A DNA stretch of 64,000 bases. Origin: CAVSIP01 sp963728075. GTDB lineage: Bacteria > Actinomycetota > Actinomycetes > JAFAQI01 > DASSKL01. A model generated the notes under the pieces. The model had not been told where the DNA came from. It searched no databases and worked only from the letters and a program-made list of their open reading frames with translations. Shown one piece after another: positions 24,669 through 33,697 of this stretch (positions within the stretch are counted from its first letter, which is position 1; every line of letters starts with the position of its first letter). The translations under genes and the position numbers were made by a program. The stretch covers positions 186,001 to 250,000 of the forward strand of contig CAVSIP010000001.1 of the NCBI GenBank assembly GCA_963728075.1. Reading direction: 5' to 3'.

Positions 24669-25850
24669 CTACGGCAGGGCGAGCATCCGGTCGAGGGCGG
24701 CCTTGGCCTGCCGTGCCGCTTCCGGGTCGACGTCGATGCGGTTGACGACCTGCCCGTCGACGAGCGACTCCAGGGCCCACACCAGGTGCGGCAGGTCGAT
24801 GCGGTTCATCGTCGCGCAGAAGCACACCGTCTTGTCCAGGAAGACGATGGTCTTGTCCGGGTGGCGCTTGGCCAGCCGCTGGACGAGGTTGAGCTCGGTA
24901 CCGATGGCCCACGCGGAGCCGGCGGGCGCCTCGGCCACGGTCGTGATGATGTACTCCGTCGACCCCACGTAGTCCGCGGCGGTGACGACCTCGTGCCGGC
25001 ACTCCGGGTGGACGAGGACGTTCACCCCGGGGACGCGGGCTCGTACGTCGTCGACACCCTCCCGGCTGAAGCGGCCGTGGACGGAGCAGTGCCCGCGCCA
25101 GAGGATCATCCGGGCGTCACGCAGCTGCTGGTCGGTGAGCCCGCCGTGCGGCTTGTGCGGGTCGTAGACCACGCAGTCGTCGAGTGACATGCCCATCTGC
25201 AGCACCGCGGTGTTGCGGCCGAGGTGCTGGTCCGGGAGGAAGAGCACCTTCTCGCCCTGGGTGAAGGCCCAGTCGAGTGCGCGCTTGGCGTTGGACGAGG
25301 TGCAGATCGTGCCGCCGTGGCGGCCGGTGAAGGCCTTGATCGCGGCGGAGGAGTTCATGTAGCTCACCGGGACGGTCACGTCGGCGACGCCGGCCTCGGC
25401 CAGCACCTCCCAGGCCTCCTCGACCTGGTCGAAGCTCGCCATGTCCGCCATCGAGCAACCCGCGGCGAGATCCGGGAGGACCACCTGCTGGTGGGCCCCG
25501 GTGAGGATGTCGGCGGACTCGGCCATGAAGTGGACGCCGCAGAACACGACGTACTCCGCCTCCGGGCGGGCGGCCGCCTGCTGGGCGAGCTTGAACGAGT
25601 CACCGGTCACGTCGGCGAACTGGATGACCTCGTCCCGCTGGTAGTGGTGCCCGAGGACGAACACCCGCTCGCCCAGGGCGGCCTTCGCGGCTCGCGCGCG
25701 CTCGACGAGCGTGGGGTCCGAGGTGGGCGGCAGTTCGCCGGGGCAGGTGACACCGGCCTCGGGGGAGTCGTCCCGGCCGTGCCCGAGCAGGAGCAGCAAC
25801 GGCGTGGGTGAGACGCCCTCTGGCAGGTCGAGGTCGGGCACGGTGGTCAC
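24669..25850 (-). CDS. nadA: Quinolinate synthase A
   Basis: 393 residues. It condenses iminoaspartate with dihydroxyacetone phosphate to quinolinate for NAD synthesis. The HHYQRDEVIQFAD motif, the three 4Fe-4S cysteines (FCGVHFMAESA, HPECRHEVV, CFCATMNRID) and HTS-like substrate residues are present. The GTG at 25850 has GGAG upstream. nadB and nadC, usual operon partners, are absent from this window, so nadA may be transcribed alone. It diverges from glycerate kinase across about 90 bp. Confidence 0.95.
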   Translation of the reverse strand: MTTVPDLDLPEGVSPTPLLLLLGHGRDDSPEAGVTCPGELPPTSDPTLVERARAAKAALGERVFVLGHHYQRDEVIQFADVTGDSFKLAQQAAARPEAEYVVFCGVHFMAESADILTGAHQQVVLPDLAAGCSMADMASFDQVEEAWEVLAEAGVADVTVPVSYMNSSAAIKAFTGRHGGTICTSSNAKRALDWAFTQGEKVLFLPDQHLGRNTAVLQMGMSLDDCVVYDPHKPHGGLTDQQLRDARMILWRGHCSVHGRFSREGVDDVRARVPGVNVLVHPECRHEVVTAADYVGSTEYIITTVAEAPAGSAWAIGTELNLVQRLAKRHPDKTIVFLDKTVCFCATMNRIDLPHLVWALESLVDGQVVNRIDVDPEAARQAKAALDRMLALP

Positions 25851-25942
25851 GGTCTCACTCCGGACGGACAGACGATGCGCCGCGATGGTCGCACACTGTC
25901 CAACGTCTGCGGTGCCCGGTTGCTTCCGCCACGATTGTCCCC

Positions 25943-27043
25943 GTGCGCGTCCTGGTGGCTCCCGACGACTACAAGGGCACGCTGTCCGCGGTCGAGGCCG
26001 TGGAGGCGATCGCCGCGGGCTGGCGCGACGCCGCACCGGACACCGAGCTCGACCTGGCCCCGCTCTCCGACGGCGGGCCGGGGTTCCTCGCCGTCCTGCA
26101 CGCCTCGCTCGGCGGCGAGCTCGTCGAGATGGAGGTGTCGGGGCCGCTCGGGGGGCGGGTGCGCGCCCAGCTGCTCGAGGGCGGCGCCACCGCGTACGTG
26201 GAGTCCGCGCAGGCGTGCGGTCTGCACCTCGTCGTAGCGGCGGACCGCGACCCCGCCCGGGCGGACACCGCCGGCGTCGGCGAGCTCGTGGCCGCGGCGG
26301 CGCGCCGGGGTGCCCGCCGCGTCGTCGTCGGGCTCGGCGGCTCGGGCTCGAACGACGGGGGCTCGGGGGCGCTGCGCGGCCTGGGCTGGCGGCTGCTCGA
26401 CATCGCCGGGGCGCCTTTGCCGCGGGGCGGAGCCGCCCTCGCCGGGCTTGCCCGGCTCGAGGCCGCGGCCCCGCTGGGGGTGGACCTGCTCGTCGCGACC
26501 GACGTCGACAACCCGCTGCTCGGGCCGGATGGTGCAACGGCGGTGTACGGGTTGCAGAAGGGCCTGCCCGAGGAGCAGGTACCGGTCCTGGACGCCGCTC
26601 TCGCCCGCCTGGCCGACGTGGCCGCGCGAGACGTCCCCGGTGCGGCCGGGCGCGCGGCGATGCCGGGCGCGGGGGCCGCCGGGGGGCTGGCGTACGGGCT
26701 GCTGCTCGCCGGCGGCTGCCGGGTGTCGGGCATCGCGCTGGTCCGCGAGGTGGTGCGGCTCGACGCGAGAGCGGCGGTCGCGGACCTGGTCGTCACCGGG
26801 GAGGGCAGCTTCGACGCGCAGTCCCTGCGGGGCAAGGCCGTCACCGGTGTCGCCGAGGCTGCAGCCCTGGCTGGAGTGCCGTGCATCGTGCTTGCCGGCC
26901 AGGTGCACGTGGGTCGGCGGGAGGCTGGTGCGGCCGGCGTCACCGCGGCGTACGCGACGGGGGTGGCGCCCGTTGACGGCCGGCGGGCCGCGGCGGCACT
27001 GCGCGGTCTCGCGGCGGAGGCCGCCCGCCGCTGGTGCCGCTGA
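25943..27043 (+). CDS. Glycerate kinase
   Basis: 366 residues. The N-terminus RVLVAPDDYKGTLSAVEAVE and the motifs LSDGGPGFLAVL, VVGLGGSGSNDGGSGAL and VTGEGSFDAQSLRGK identify the GarK/GlxK type I family, which phosphorylates D-glycerate with ATP. The GTG at 25943 is chosen because homology begins exactly there. A CACGAT element 7 nt upstream could be a weak -10 for a leaderless transcript. Confidence 0.93.
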   Translation: MRVLVAPDDYKGTLSAVEAVEAIAAGWRDAAPDTELDLAPLSDGGPGFLAVLHASLGGELVEMEVSGPLGGRVRAQLLEGGATAYVESAQACGLHLVVAADRDPARADTAGVGELVAAAARRGARRVVVGLGGSGSNDGGSGALRGLGWRLLDIAGAPLPRGGAALAGLARLEAAAPLGVDLLVATDVDNPLLGPDGATAVYGLQKGLPEEQVPVLDAALARLADVAARDVPGAAGRAAMPGAGAAGGLAYGLLLAGGCRVSGIALVREVVRLDARAAVADLVVTGEGSFDAQSLRGKAVTGVAEAAALAGVPCIVLAGQVHVGRREAGAAGVTAAYATGVAPVDGRRAAAALRGLAAEAARRWCR

Positions 27044-27066
27044 CCCGGCCGCCCGAGATCGAATCG

Positions 27067-27087
27067 TTGTCGAGGAATCCTCAACAA
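27067..27087. promoter_or_regulatory. 21-bp imperfect palindrome upstream of the ABC importer
   Basis: Two 10-bp arms, TTGTCGAGGA and TCCTCAACAA, flank one central A and match at 9 of 10 positions. It lies about 30 bp upstream of a TAAGGT -10 candidate, so it is a possible operator or activator site. It is the most AT-rich stretch in the neighbourhood. Confidence 0.4.
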
Positions 27088-27115
27088 AACCTGCCCGCGG
27101 GCGTGGTCCATCCCC

Positions 27116-27121
27116 TAAGGT
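27116..27121 (+). promoter_or_regulatory. Candidate -10 (TAAGGT) of first binding-protein gene
   Basis: TAAGGT lies 47 nt upstream of the TTG start. The second binding-protein gene has TAGTGT in the equivalent place (28943-28948), 53 nt upstream of its TTG. Neither has a clear -35. Confidence 0.4.
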
Positions 27122-27168
27122 CCCGAGCCACCCAGCGCGACGCGCGCCCGCACCCCCGGAGGACCGCC

Positions 27169-28875
27169 TTGCCTGCACCGATCGACCGCCGTGAGTTTCT
27201 GACCCGCAGTGCCAAGGCCACCGCCGCCGTGGCGGTCGTGGGCGGCAGCGGCACGCTGCTGGCCTCCTGCAGCGGCAGCAGCAACTCGGGGACGAAGAAG
27301 ACCGCGAGCAACAAGCGCGCCGGTGGGATGTCCAGCGAGACGCCGAAGGCCGGCGGCACGATGACGTACGGGACCGGGTCGGACATCGACGGCTTCGACC
27401 CCGCCGCGAACCACTGGGACGCGACCGGGCTGCTCTACGCCCGTTCGGTCTACGACCCGCTGGGTGTGCTCATGCCGGACGGGAGCGTGGCCCCCTACCT
27501 CGCCGAGTCGATCACCCACAACGCCGACTTCACCGTCTGGAAGGTCAAGGCGCGTGCCGGGGTGACGTTCCACGACGGTGAGAAGTTCGACGGTGCGGCC
27601 ATCGTCGTGAACATGCAGCGGATGAAGCGCTCCGCGCTCGCGGGGCCCGCGATGACGCCCATCGAGAAGATCGAGGTCGACCCGGCGGACCCCATGACCT
27701 GTGTCATCACCATGAACCAGTCGTGGGTTCCGTTCGACACCTATCTCACCGGCAACATCGGCGGCCAGATCGCCTACATGGTCTCACCGAAGGCGGCGCA
27801 GGGCGGCACGCTGTCGACCAAGCCGGTGGGTACCGGCCCGTTCGTCTTCGACGCGTGGGTGCCCAACGACCACTTCCGGGCCAAGAAGAACCCGAGCTAC
27901 TGGCAGCAGGGCAAGCCGTACCTCGACGCCGTGGAGTACCACCCGATCCCCGACTCCCAGCAGCGGATGAACTCGCTCAAGGCGGGCAACCTGGACGCGA
28001 TCGCGGTGTCCTCGGCGCAGAACGTCCTCGACGCGCGGGACAGCAGCTCGATCGACTACCTGGAGTCGACCTCGGTCAAGCGTGTGGGTATGCCCAGCCC
28101 GAGCTTCTTCCAGGTCAACTGCATGTCCGACCCGCTCAAGGACGTGCGGCTGCGCCAGGCCCTGGCGTACGCGACCGACCAGGAGAAGCTGGTCAAGGTC
28201 GCCCTGCTGGGGGTGGGGGAGACCGGGCTGAACGGCCCGTTCACCTCGGACTCGCCGTACTACGCCGACAACGACTACCCGACCAAGCCCGACGCCACGA
28301 AGGCCAAGGAGCTGGTCGACGCCTGGAGCAAGGACAACGGTGGCAAGAAGCCGTCGTTCAAGCTCGGGACGACGAACGACCCGGCGAACGTCCAGATCGT
28401 CACCCTCGCCCAGGCCATGTGGCAGGCCGTGGGCTTCGAGGTGGCCATCGACACCGTCGAGGCGGCGCAGTACATCACCAACGCCCTTACCGGGAAGTAC
28501 GACTGCTACATCTGGGCCCAGTTCGGGGCGGCCGACCCGGACGCGAACTACATCTGGTGGAGCACCAAGACAGTGGGCCAGATCGGTGCGCTGTCGCTGA
28601 ACTTCGCGCGCAACTCCGACGGGCAGATCCAGACGGCACTCGAAGACGGCCGGACGAGCACGGACCAGGCGAAGCGGGTCGCCGCCTACCAGACGGTGGC
28701 GAAGCGGTTCGCGGCCGACGTCCCGTACATCTGGCTGCGCGTGCCCATCGTGGGCATCGCATCACGCCCGGCGCTGCGCAACTGGGCGGCGATCACCACT
28801 CCGGACGGAACCGCCGCAGCGGACCTGTTCTCCGCGGGCTCTCCCTTCCCCGCGAACGCGTGGAAGTCGGCTTAG
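27169..28875 (+). CDS. ABC transporter substrate-binding lipoprotein (SBP_bac_5), copy 1
   Basis: 568 residues from a TTG with GGAGG upstream. The N-terminus has a twin-arginine motif (DRREFLTRSAK), a hydrophobic stretch and a lipobox LLASC, so it is a Tat-exported lipoprotein. The mature part is a family-5 dipeptide/oligopeptide/nickel binding protein (VWKVKARAGVTFHDGEKFDG, NPSYWQQGKPYLDAVEYH, RLRQALAYATDQEKLVKVAL). An upstream in-frame extension lacks a signal. It delivers substrate to the permease encoded downstream. It is a close paralogue of the next gene. Confidence 0.92.
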   Translation: MPAPIDRREFLTRSAKATAAVAVVGGSGTLLASCSGSSNSGTKKTASNKRAGGMSSETPKAGGTMTYGTGSDIDGFDPAANHWDATGLLYARSVYDPLGVLMPDGSVAPYLAESITHNADFTVWKVKARAGVTFHDGEKFDGAAIVVNMQRMKRSALAGPAMTPIEKIEVDPADPMTCVITMNQSWVPFDTYLTGNIGGQIAYMVSPKAAQGGTLSTKPVGTGPFVFDAWVPNDHFRAKKNPSYWQQGKPYLDAVEYHPIPDSQQRMNSLKAGNLDAIAVSSAQNVLDARDSSSIDYLESTSVKRVGMPSPSFFQVNCMSDPLKDVRLRQALAYATDQEKLVKVALLGVGETGLNGPFTSDSPYYADNDYPTKPDATKAKELVDAWSKDNGGKKPSFKLGTTNDPANVQIVTLAQAMWQAVGFEVAIDTVEAAQYITNALTGKYDCYIWAQFGAADPDANYIWWSTKTVGQIGALSLNFARNSDGQIQTALEDGRTSTDQAKRVAAYQTVAKRFAADVPYIWLRVPIVGIASRPALRNWAAITTPDGTAAADLFSAGSPFPANAWKSA

Positions 28876-29001
28876 GCCGCGGAGACCGAATTGTTGCCGG
28901 ATTTTCTTCCCCGAATCCGCCTCGGTCCGGGCCGTACGGCCCTAGTGTCCTGACGTGACGCAGGTCACAGCGCGTGCGTCCACACCCCCGGGAGGATCAG
29001 C

Positions 29002-30714
29002 TTGTCCGCACCGATCGATCGCCGGCAGTTCCTCAGTGGCAGTGCCAAGGCTGCTGCCGCGGCCGCCCTCGTAGGGGGCGGCGGCACCCTGTTGGCCGCC
29101 TGCGGTGGCAGTAGCGGCGGTGGCTCGAAGTCGACCGGCGGCTCGACGCCGGCGAACCGCGCCGGTGGCGTGTCCAAGGCCACGCCGAAGCCCGGCGGCA
29201 CGATGAAGGTCGGCACCACGTCCGAGATCGACGGGTTCGACCCGGCTGCGAACCACTGGGACGCGACCGGTCTCATGTACGCGCGCACCGTGTACGACCC
29301 GTTGGCCGTGATCCTCCCGGACGGGTCGGTCGCGCCGTACCTCGCCGAGTCGATCACCCACAACGCCGACTACACGGAGTGGAAGGTCAAGGCACGCTCC
29401 GGCGTCACCTTCCACGACGGCGAGAAGCTCGACGGCGCCGCGGTGGTGGCGAACCTGAAGCGGATGAAGAACTCCGCGCTCGCCGGCCCCGCGATGACGC
29501 CGATCACCAAGATCGAGGTCGACCCCAGCGACCCCATGACGGCGGTCATCACGATGAACGAGTCGTGGGTGCCCTTCGACTACAACCTCGCCGGCATGAT
29601 CGGCGGGCAGATCGCGTACATGGTGTCGCCGAAGGCGGCGCAGGGCGGCAAGGTCTCCACCAACCCGGTCGGCACCGGCCCGTTCATCTTCCAGGAGTGG
29701 ACGCCGGGCGACCACTTCACCGCGAAGAAGAACCCGAACTACTGGCAGCAGGGCCAGCCGTACCTCGACGCCATCGAATACCACCCGATCCCGGACTCGC
29801 AGCAGCGGTCGAACAGTCTCAAGGCCGGCAACATCGACGTCATGCAGTCCGGTTCGGCGCAGAACATCCTCGACTTCCAGGACAACAGCAAGTTCGACTA
29901 CCTGAGCACCAAGGAGGCGCCGAACCTCGGCGAGCCCAGCCCGGTGTTCATGCAGATCAACTGCCTCAAGGACCCGCTCAGTGACGTGCGGCTGCGTCAG
30001 GCGCTCGCGTACGCGACGGATCGGGAGAAGGTCGTCAAGGTCGCCCTGCAGGGCGTGGGCGACCCGTCCATCACGGGCCCGTTCCCGAAGGACAGCAAGT
30101 TCTTCGCCGACAGCGGCTACCCGACGAAGCCGGACGCCGCGAAGGCCAAGGAGCTGGTCGACGCCTGGAGCAAGGACAATGGTGGCAAGAAACCGTCGTT
30201 CAAGATCGGCACGGTGAACGACCCGGCCGACGTCCAGATCGTCACGCTCATCCAGGCGATGTGGCAGGCGGTGGGCTTCGACTGCCAGATCGACCAGGTC
30301 GAGCAGGCGCAGTACATCACCAACGCGCTGACCGGCAACTACGACTGCTACATCTGGACGCAGTTCGGCGCCGCCGACCCGGACGCGAACTACATCTGGT
30401 GGAGCACCCAGACGGTGGGGAAGATCGGTGCCCTGTCGCTGAACTTCGCGCACTACTCCGACGACAAGGTGCAGCAGGCGCTCCAGGACGGCCGGACCAG
30501 CTCCGACCAGCAGAAGCGGGTCGCGGCGTACCAGTCGATCGCCAAGCAGTTCGGCGAGAACGTGCCCTACGTGTGGCTGCAGTTCCCGGTCGCGGCGATC
30601 ATCTCCTCGCCCAAGGCGCAGAACTGGGCGAAGACCACGACTCCGGACGGCAAGGACGCCGCCAACATCTTCACGACCGGCATGTTCCCGCAGAAGTTCT
30701 GGCTCGCCACCTGA
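29002..30714 (+). CDS. ABC transporter substrate-binding lipoprotein (SBP_bac_5), copy 2
   Basis: 570 residues from a TTG start with GGGAGGA upstream, the same start pattern as copy 1. A twin-arginine signal (DRRQFLSGSAK) and lipobox LLAAC are present. Long blocks are identical to copy 1 (AQYITNALTG, FGAADPDANYIWWST), while others differ sharply: the stretch after SAQN (ILDFQDNSKFDYLSTKEAPN versus VLDARDSSSIDYLESTSVKR) and the C-terminus. This points to tandem duplication followed by divergence, perhaps for different ligands. It is directly followed by the permease genes. Confidence 0.92.
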   Translation: MSAPIDRRQFLSGSAKAAAAAALVGGGGTLLAACGGSSGGGSKSTGGSTPANRAGGVSKATPKPGGTMKVGTTSEIDGFDPAANHWDATGLMYARTVYDPLAVILPDGSVAPYLAESITHNADYTEWKVKARSGVTFHDGEKLDGAAVVANLKRMKNSALAGPAMTPITKIEVDPSDPMTAVITMNESWVPFDYNLAGMIGGQIAYMVSPKAAQGGKVSTNPVGTGPFIFQEWTPGDHFTAKKNPNYWQQGQPYLDAIEYHPIPDSQQRSNSLKAGNIDVMQSGSAQNILDFQDNSKFDYLSTKEAPNLGEPSPVFMQINCLKDPLSDVRLRQALAYATDREKVVKVALQGVGDPSITGPFPKDSKFFADSGYPTKPDAAKAKELVDAWSKDNGGKKPSFKIGTVNDPADVQIVTLIQAMWQAVGFDCQIDQVEQAQYITNALTGNYDCYIWTQFGAADPDANYIWWSTQTVGKIGALSLNFAHYSDDKVQQALQDGRTSSDQQKRVAAYQSIAKQFGENVPYVWLQFPVAAIISSPKAQNWAKTTTPDGKDAANIFTTGMFPQKFWLAT

Positions 30715-30745
30715 GGCTCTCCCTGAACCAGAGGTAGCTCACTCC

Positions 30746-31696
30746 ATGCGATTCATCGGACGCAGGGTGGCGGCGTTGGTCGCCGTCCTGCTCATCGTCA
30801 CCGTTCTGTCGTACCTGCTCATCAGCCTGCTGCCGGGCGACCCGGCCATGACGATCCTCGGGGCGAACGCCACCCCGGACGCCGTCGTGCAGGTGCGCCA
30901 CCAGCTGCACCTCGACGACCCGCTCCCGCTGCAGTACATCCACTGGATCTGGGGCGCACTGCACGGGGACCTCGGGATCTCCTACCTCAACAAGCAGCCG
31001 GTCGCGCATGCGCTCGCGCAGCGGCTCCCGACCACGCTCGAGGTACTGCTGGTCTCGCAGGTGATGGCGCTCGGGGTGTCGATCCCACTGGGGATCATCT
31101 CCGCCTACCGGCCCAACGGGATCGTCGACCGCATCGTGACCGGCGGCGCGTTCATGCTGCTGTCGCTGCCGGGGTTCATCTTCGCGATTCTCATGGTCTA
31201 CCTGTTCGCGGTGAAGTGGCACGTCTTCCCCGCCACCGGGTTCACGAAGTTCACCGACGATCCCATCGCCAACCTGAGATCGATCTTCCTGCCCTCGCTC
31301 ACGCTCGCGGTGGCGTCGCTGGCGGTCTACGTCCGGGTGCTCCGCGCAGAGATGATCGCCACGTTGCAGGAGGACTTCATCATGGTGGCGCGGGCCAAGG
31401 GCATGCCCACCTGGCACGTCCTGCTCCGGCACGCGCTGCGTCCGTCGACGTTCACGCTCACCACCGTCGCGGGCCTGAACATCGGCGCGCTCATCGGCGG
31501 TGCGTTCATCGTCGAGTACATCTTCGCGCTGCCCGGGATCGGCCTGTACACCGTGACGTCGATCTACCAACGCGACTACCTCGCCGTGCAGGGCTCGGTG
31601 CTGCTGGTGGCGGTGGGCTTCGTGCTGGTCAACTTCCTGGTCGACATGCTCTATCCGATTCTCGACCCGAGGACGCGCCATGCCCGTGCCGCCTGA
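30746..31696 (+). CDS. Peptide/nickel-type ABC permease (DppB-like)
   Basis: 316 residues with six predicted transmembrane helices, starting MRFIGRRVAALVAVLLIVTV. The EAA-loop is ARAKGMPTWHVLLRHALRPS, typical of DppB/OppB/NikB. It forms the channel with the next gene's product. It starts 31 nt after the second binding protein and overlaps the next gene by 17 nt. Confidence 0.94.
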   Translation: MRFIGRRVAALVAVLLIVTVLSYLLISLLPGDPAMTILGANATPDAVVQVRHQLHLDDPLPLQYIHWIWGALHGDLGISYLNKQPVAHALAQRLPTTLEVLLVSQVMALGVSIPLGIISAYRPNGIVDRIVTGGAFMLLSLPGFIFAILMVYLFAVKWHVFPATGFTKFTDDPIANLRSIFLPSLTLAVASLAVYVRVLRAEMIATLQEDFIMVARAKGMPTWHVLLRHALRPSTFTLTTVAGLNIGALIGGAFIVEYIFALPGIGLYTVTSIYQRDYLAVQGSVLLVAVGFVLVNFLVDMLYPILDPRTRHARAA

Positions 31697-32600
31697 GCCT
31701 GCGCCCGCTCCGGTGGCCGTCGCCGCCGACGAGGTCCTCAGCGCCACCCCCGCGGCGGAGCCGCAGCAGCCCACGGACATGTTGCGCAAGAAGCTGGGCC
31801 CGATGTTCTGGGCGTGCGTCGCCTGGGTGGGGCTGGTCGTGCTGCTCGCCGCCGTCGCCAACCTGCTGCCGATCCCCAAGCCGCAGGAGGTGGGCGTCGG
31901 CCTGCCCGGCGAGAAGCCGAGCCTGGCCCACCTGCTGGGCACGGACGCCCTCGGGCGGGACGAGTTCAGCCGCATCGTCTACGGCGCCCGCGTCTCCCTG
32001 ATCGTCGGTTTCGCGTCCATCGCGTTCGGCCTGCTCATCGGCGGCACGCTCGGCCTCATCGCCGGCTACTTCCGCGGCAAGGTGGACGCGGTGCTCTCGG
32101 CGACGACGAACATCATGCTCGCCTTCCCGGCACTGATCTTCGCCCTCGCGCTCGTCACGTTCATGGGGCAGGGGCTGCGCAACGTCACGCTGGCCATCGC
32201 GATCCTGTCGATCGCGCCCATCGCCCGGATCGTCCGCGGCAGCACGATCGTCTTCGCGCAGCGCGAGTTCGTGGTCGCCGCACGGCTGCTCGGTGCCAAG
32301 CGCTGGCGGATCATCCGCCGGGAGGTGCTGGCCAACGTCGTACCGGCCGGCGTCTCGTTCGCCCTCGTGGCGGTGGCGGTGGCGATCGTCAGCGAAGGCG
32401 CGCTGTCCTTCCTCGGGCTGTCGGTGCGGCCACCACAGCCCAGCTGGGGCAACATGATCGCGGAGGCTCGTACGCAGCTGGAGAGCTTCCCGCTGCTGTC
32501 GCTGTGGCCGTCGCTGTTCATGTTTCTCACGGTGCTGTCGCTGAACTTCATCGGTGACCGCATGCAGAGCTTCTTCGACGTCAAGGAGGGGCGCCTGTGA
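31680..32600 (+). CDS. Peptide/nickel-type ABC permease (DppC-like)
   Basis: 306 residues. An N-terminal proline-rich cytoplasmic tail precedes the first helix (MFWACVAWVGLVVLLAAVAN), then the DppC hallmark LLGTDALGRDEFSRIVYGARVSL and an EAA-loop (AARLLGAKRWRIIRREVLANV). It pairs with the DppB-like subunit and overlaps both neighbours by a few bases, which suggests tight translational coupling. Confidence 0.94.
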   Translation: MPVPPEPAPAPVAVAADEVLSATPAAEPQQPTDMLRKKLGPMFWACVAWVGLVVLLAAVANLLPIPKPQEVGVGLPGEKPSLAHLLGTDALGRDEFSRIVYGARVSLIVGFASIAFGLLIGGTLGLIAGYFRGKVDAVLSATTNIMLAFPALIFALALVTFMGQGLRNVTLAIAILSIAPIARIVRGSTIVFAQREFVVAARLLGAKRWRIIRREVLANVVPAGVSFALVAVAVAIVSEGALSFLGLSVRPPQPSWGNMIAEARTQLESFPLLSLWPSLFMFLTVLSLNFIGDRMQSFFDVKEGRL

Positions 32601-33697
32601 CGTCTGCTGCGTCAACCCCGGGCCGCGATGCGCGTGCGGCCGCGGCGTCGGACGACGTCCTGCTCGAGGTCAAGGACCTGCGGACCGTGTTCCGTACGGC
32701 GCGTGGGCCGGTGCCCGCCGTCGACGGCGTGAACCTGACGCTCCAGCGTGGGCGCACGCTCGGGATCGTGGGTGAGTCAGGGTCGGGCAAGACCGTGCTC
32801 GCCCGGTCGATCATGGGACTGCTCCCGCGCACCAACACCGTGCGCACCGGTCAGGTGCTCTTCGGCGGACGCGATCTCGTCCCCATGGAGCCGAAGGAGC
32901 TGGCCACCATCTGGGGCGCCGAGATCGGCATGGTGTTCCAGGACCCGATGACCTCGCTCAACCCTGTGGTGCGGATCGGCCGCCAGCTTACCGAGCACCT
33001 GCGCCGGCACCTCGCCATGGACAAGGACGAGGCGAACGAGCACGCCGTGGCGCTGCTGCGGTCCGTGGGCATCCCGGAGCCGGAGCGGCGGCTGCGGCAG
33101 TACCCCTTCCAGCTCTCCGGCGGCCTGCGTCAGCGGGTGATGATCGCCATCGCTCTCGCGTGCGGGCCGAAGCTGCTGCTCGCCGACGAGCCGACCACCG
33201 CCCTCGACGTCACCGTCCAGGCGCAGATCCTCGACCTGCTCGCCGAGCAGCAGCGCGACCGGTTCATGACGATGGTCCTCGTCACGCACGACCTCGGCGT
33301 GGTCGCGAACCGGACGGACGAGATCGCGGTCATGTACGCCGGGAAGGTCGTCGAGCGCGCCCCGACACGCACCCTGTTCACCGAGATGCGCATGCCGTAC
33401 ACCGAGGCGCTGCTCAAGTCGATCCCGCGCCTGGACAACCCCAGCCACACGCGCTTGCAGGTCATCGACGGGCGGCCGCCGGACCTGGCGCGCATGCCGA
33501 AGGGCTGCCGGTTCGCGGCCCGGTGCCCGTACGCGCAGGAGAAGTGCCTGACCGAGGAGCCACCGCTGCGGCCTGCCGAGTCACCCGGTCACTACTTCGC
33601 GTGCTGGTTCCCGGTGGGTACGCCGGAAGGTCGCCAGGCGCGGGAGCGCAACGAAGCGGCGGCCGGTACGGCCGCGGATGCGAGAAGGAGCGCCTGA
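32597..33697 (+). CDS. Peptide/nickel-type ABC ATP-binding protein (DppD-like)
   Basis: 366 residues. Walker A is GESGSGKTVLA, the signature motif is LSGGLRQRVMIAIAL and Walker B is LLLADEPTTALD. The C-terminal oligopeptide-transporter domain has a Cys motif (GCRFAARCPYAQEKCLTEEP) that in relatives binds a 4Fe-4S cluster. The GTG start overlaps the DppC stop, and its stop overlaps the DppF ATG. Confidence 0.95.
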   Translation: MTSAASTPGRDARAAAASDDVLLEVKDLRTVFRTARGPVPAVDGVNLTLQRGRTLGIVGESGSGKTVLARSIMGLLPRTNTVRTGQVLFGGRDLVPMEPKELATIWGAEIGMVFQDPMTSLNPVVRIGRQLTEHLRRHLAMDKDEANEHAVALLRSVGIPEPERRLRQYPFQLSGGLRQRVMIAIALACGPKLLLADEPTTALDVTVQAQILDLLAEQQRDRFMTMVLVTHDLGVVANRTDEIAVMYAGKVVERAPTRTLFTEMRMPYTEALLKSIPRLDNPSHTRLQVIDGRPPDLARMPKGCRFAARCPYAQEKCLTEEPPLRPAESPGHYFACWFPVGTPEGRQARERNEAAAGTAADARRSA

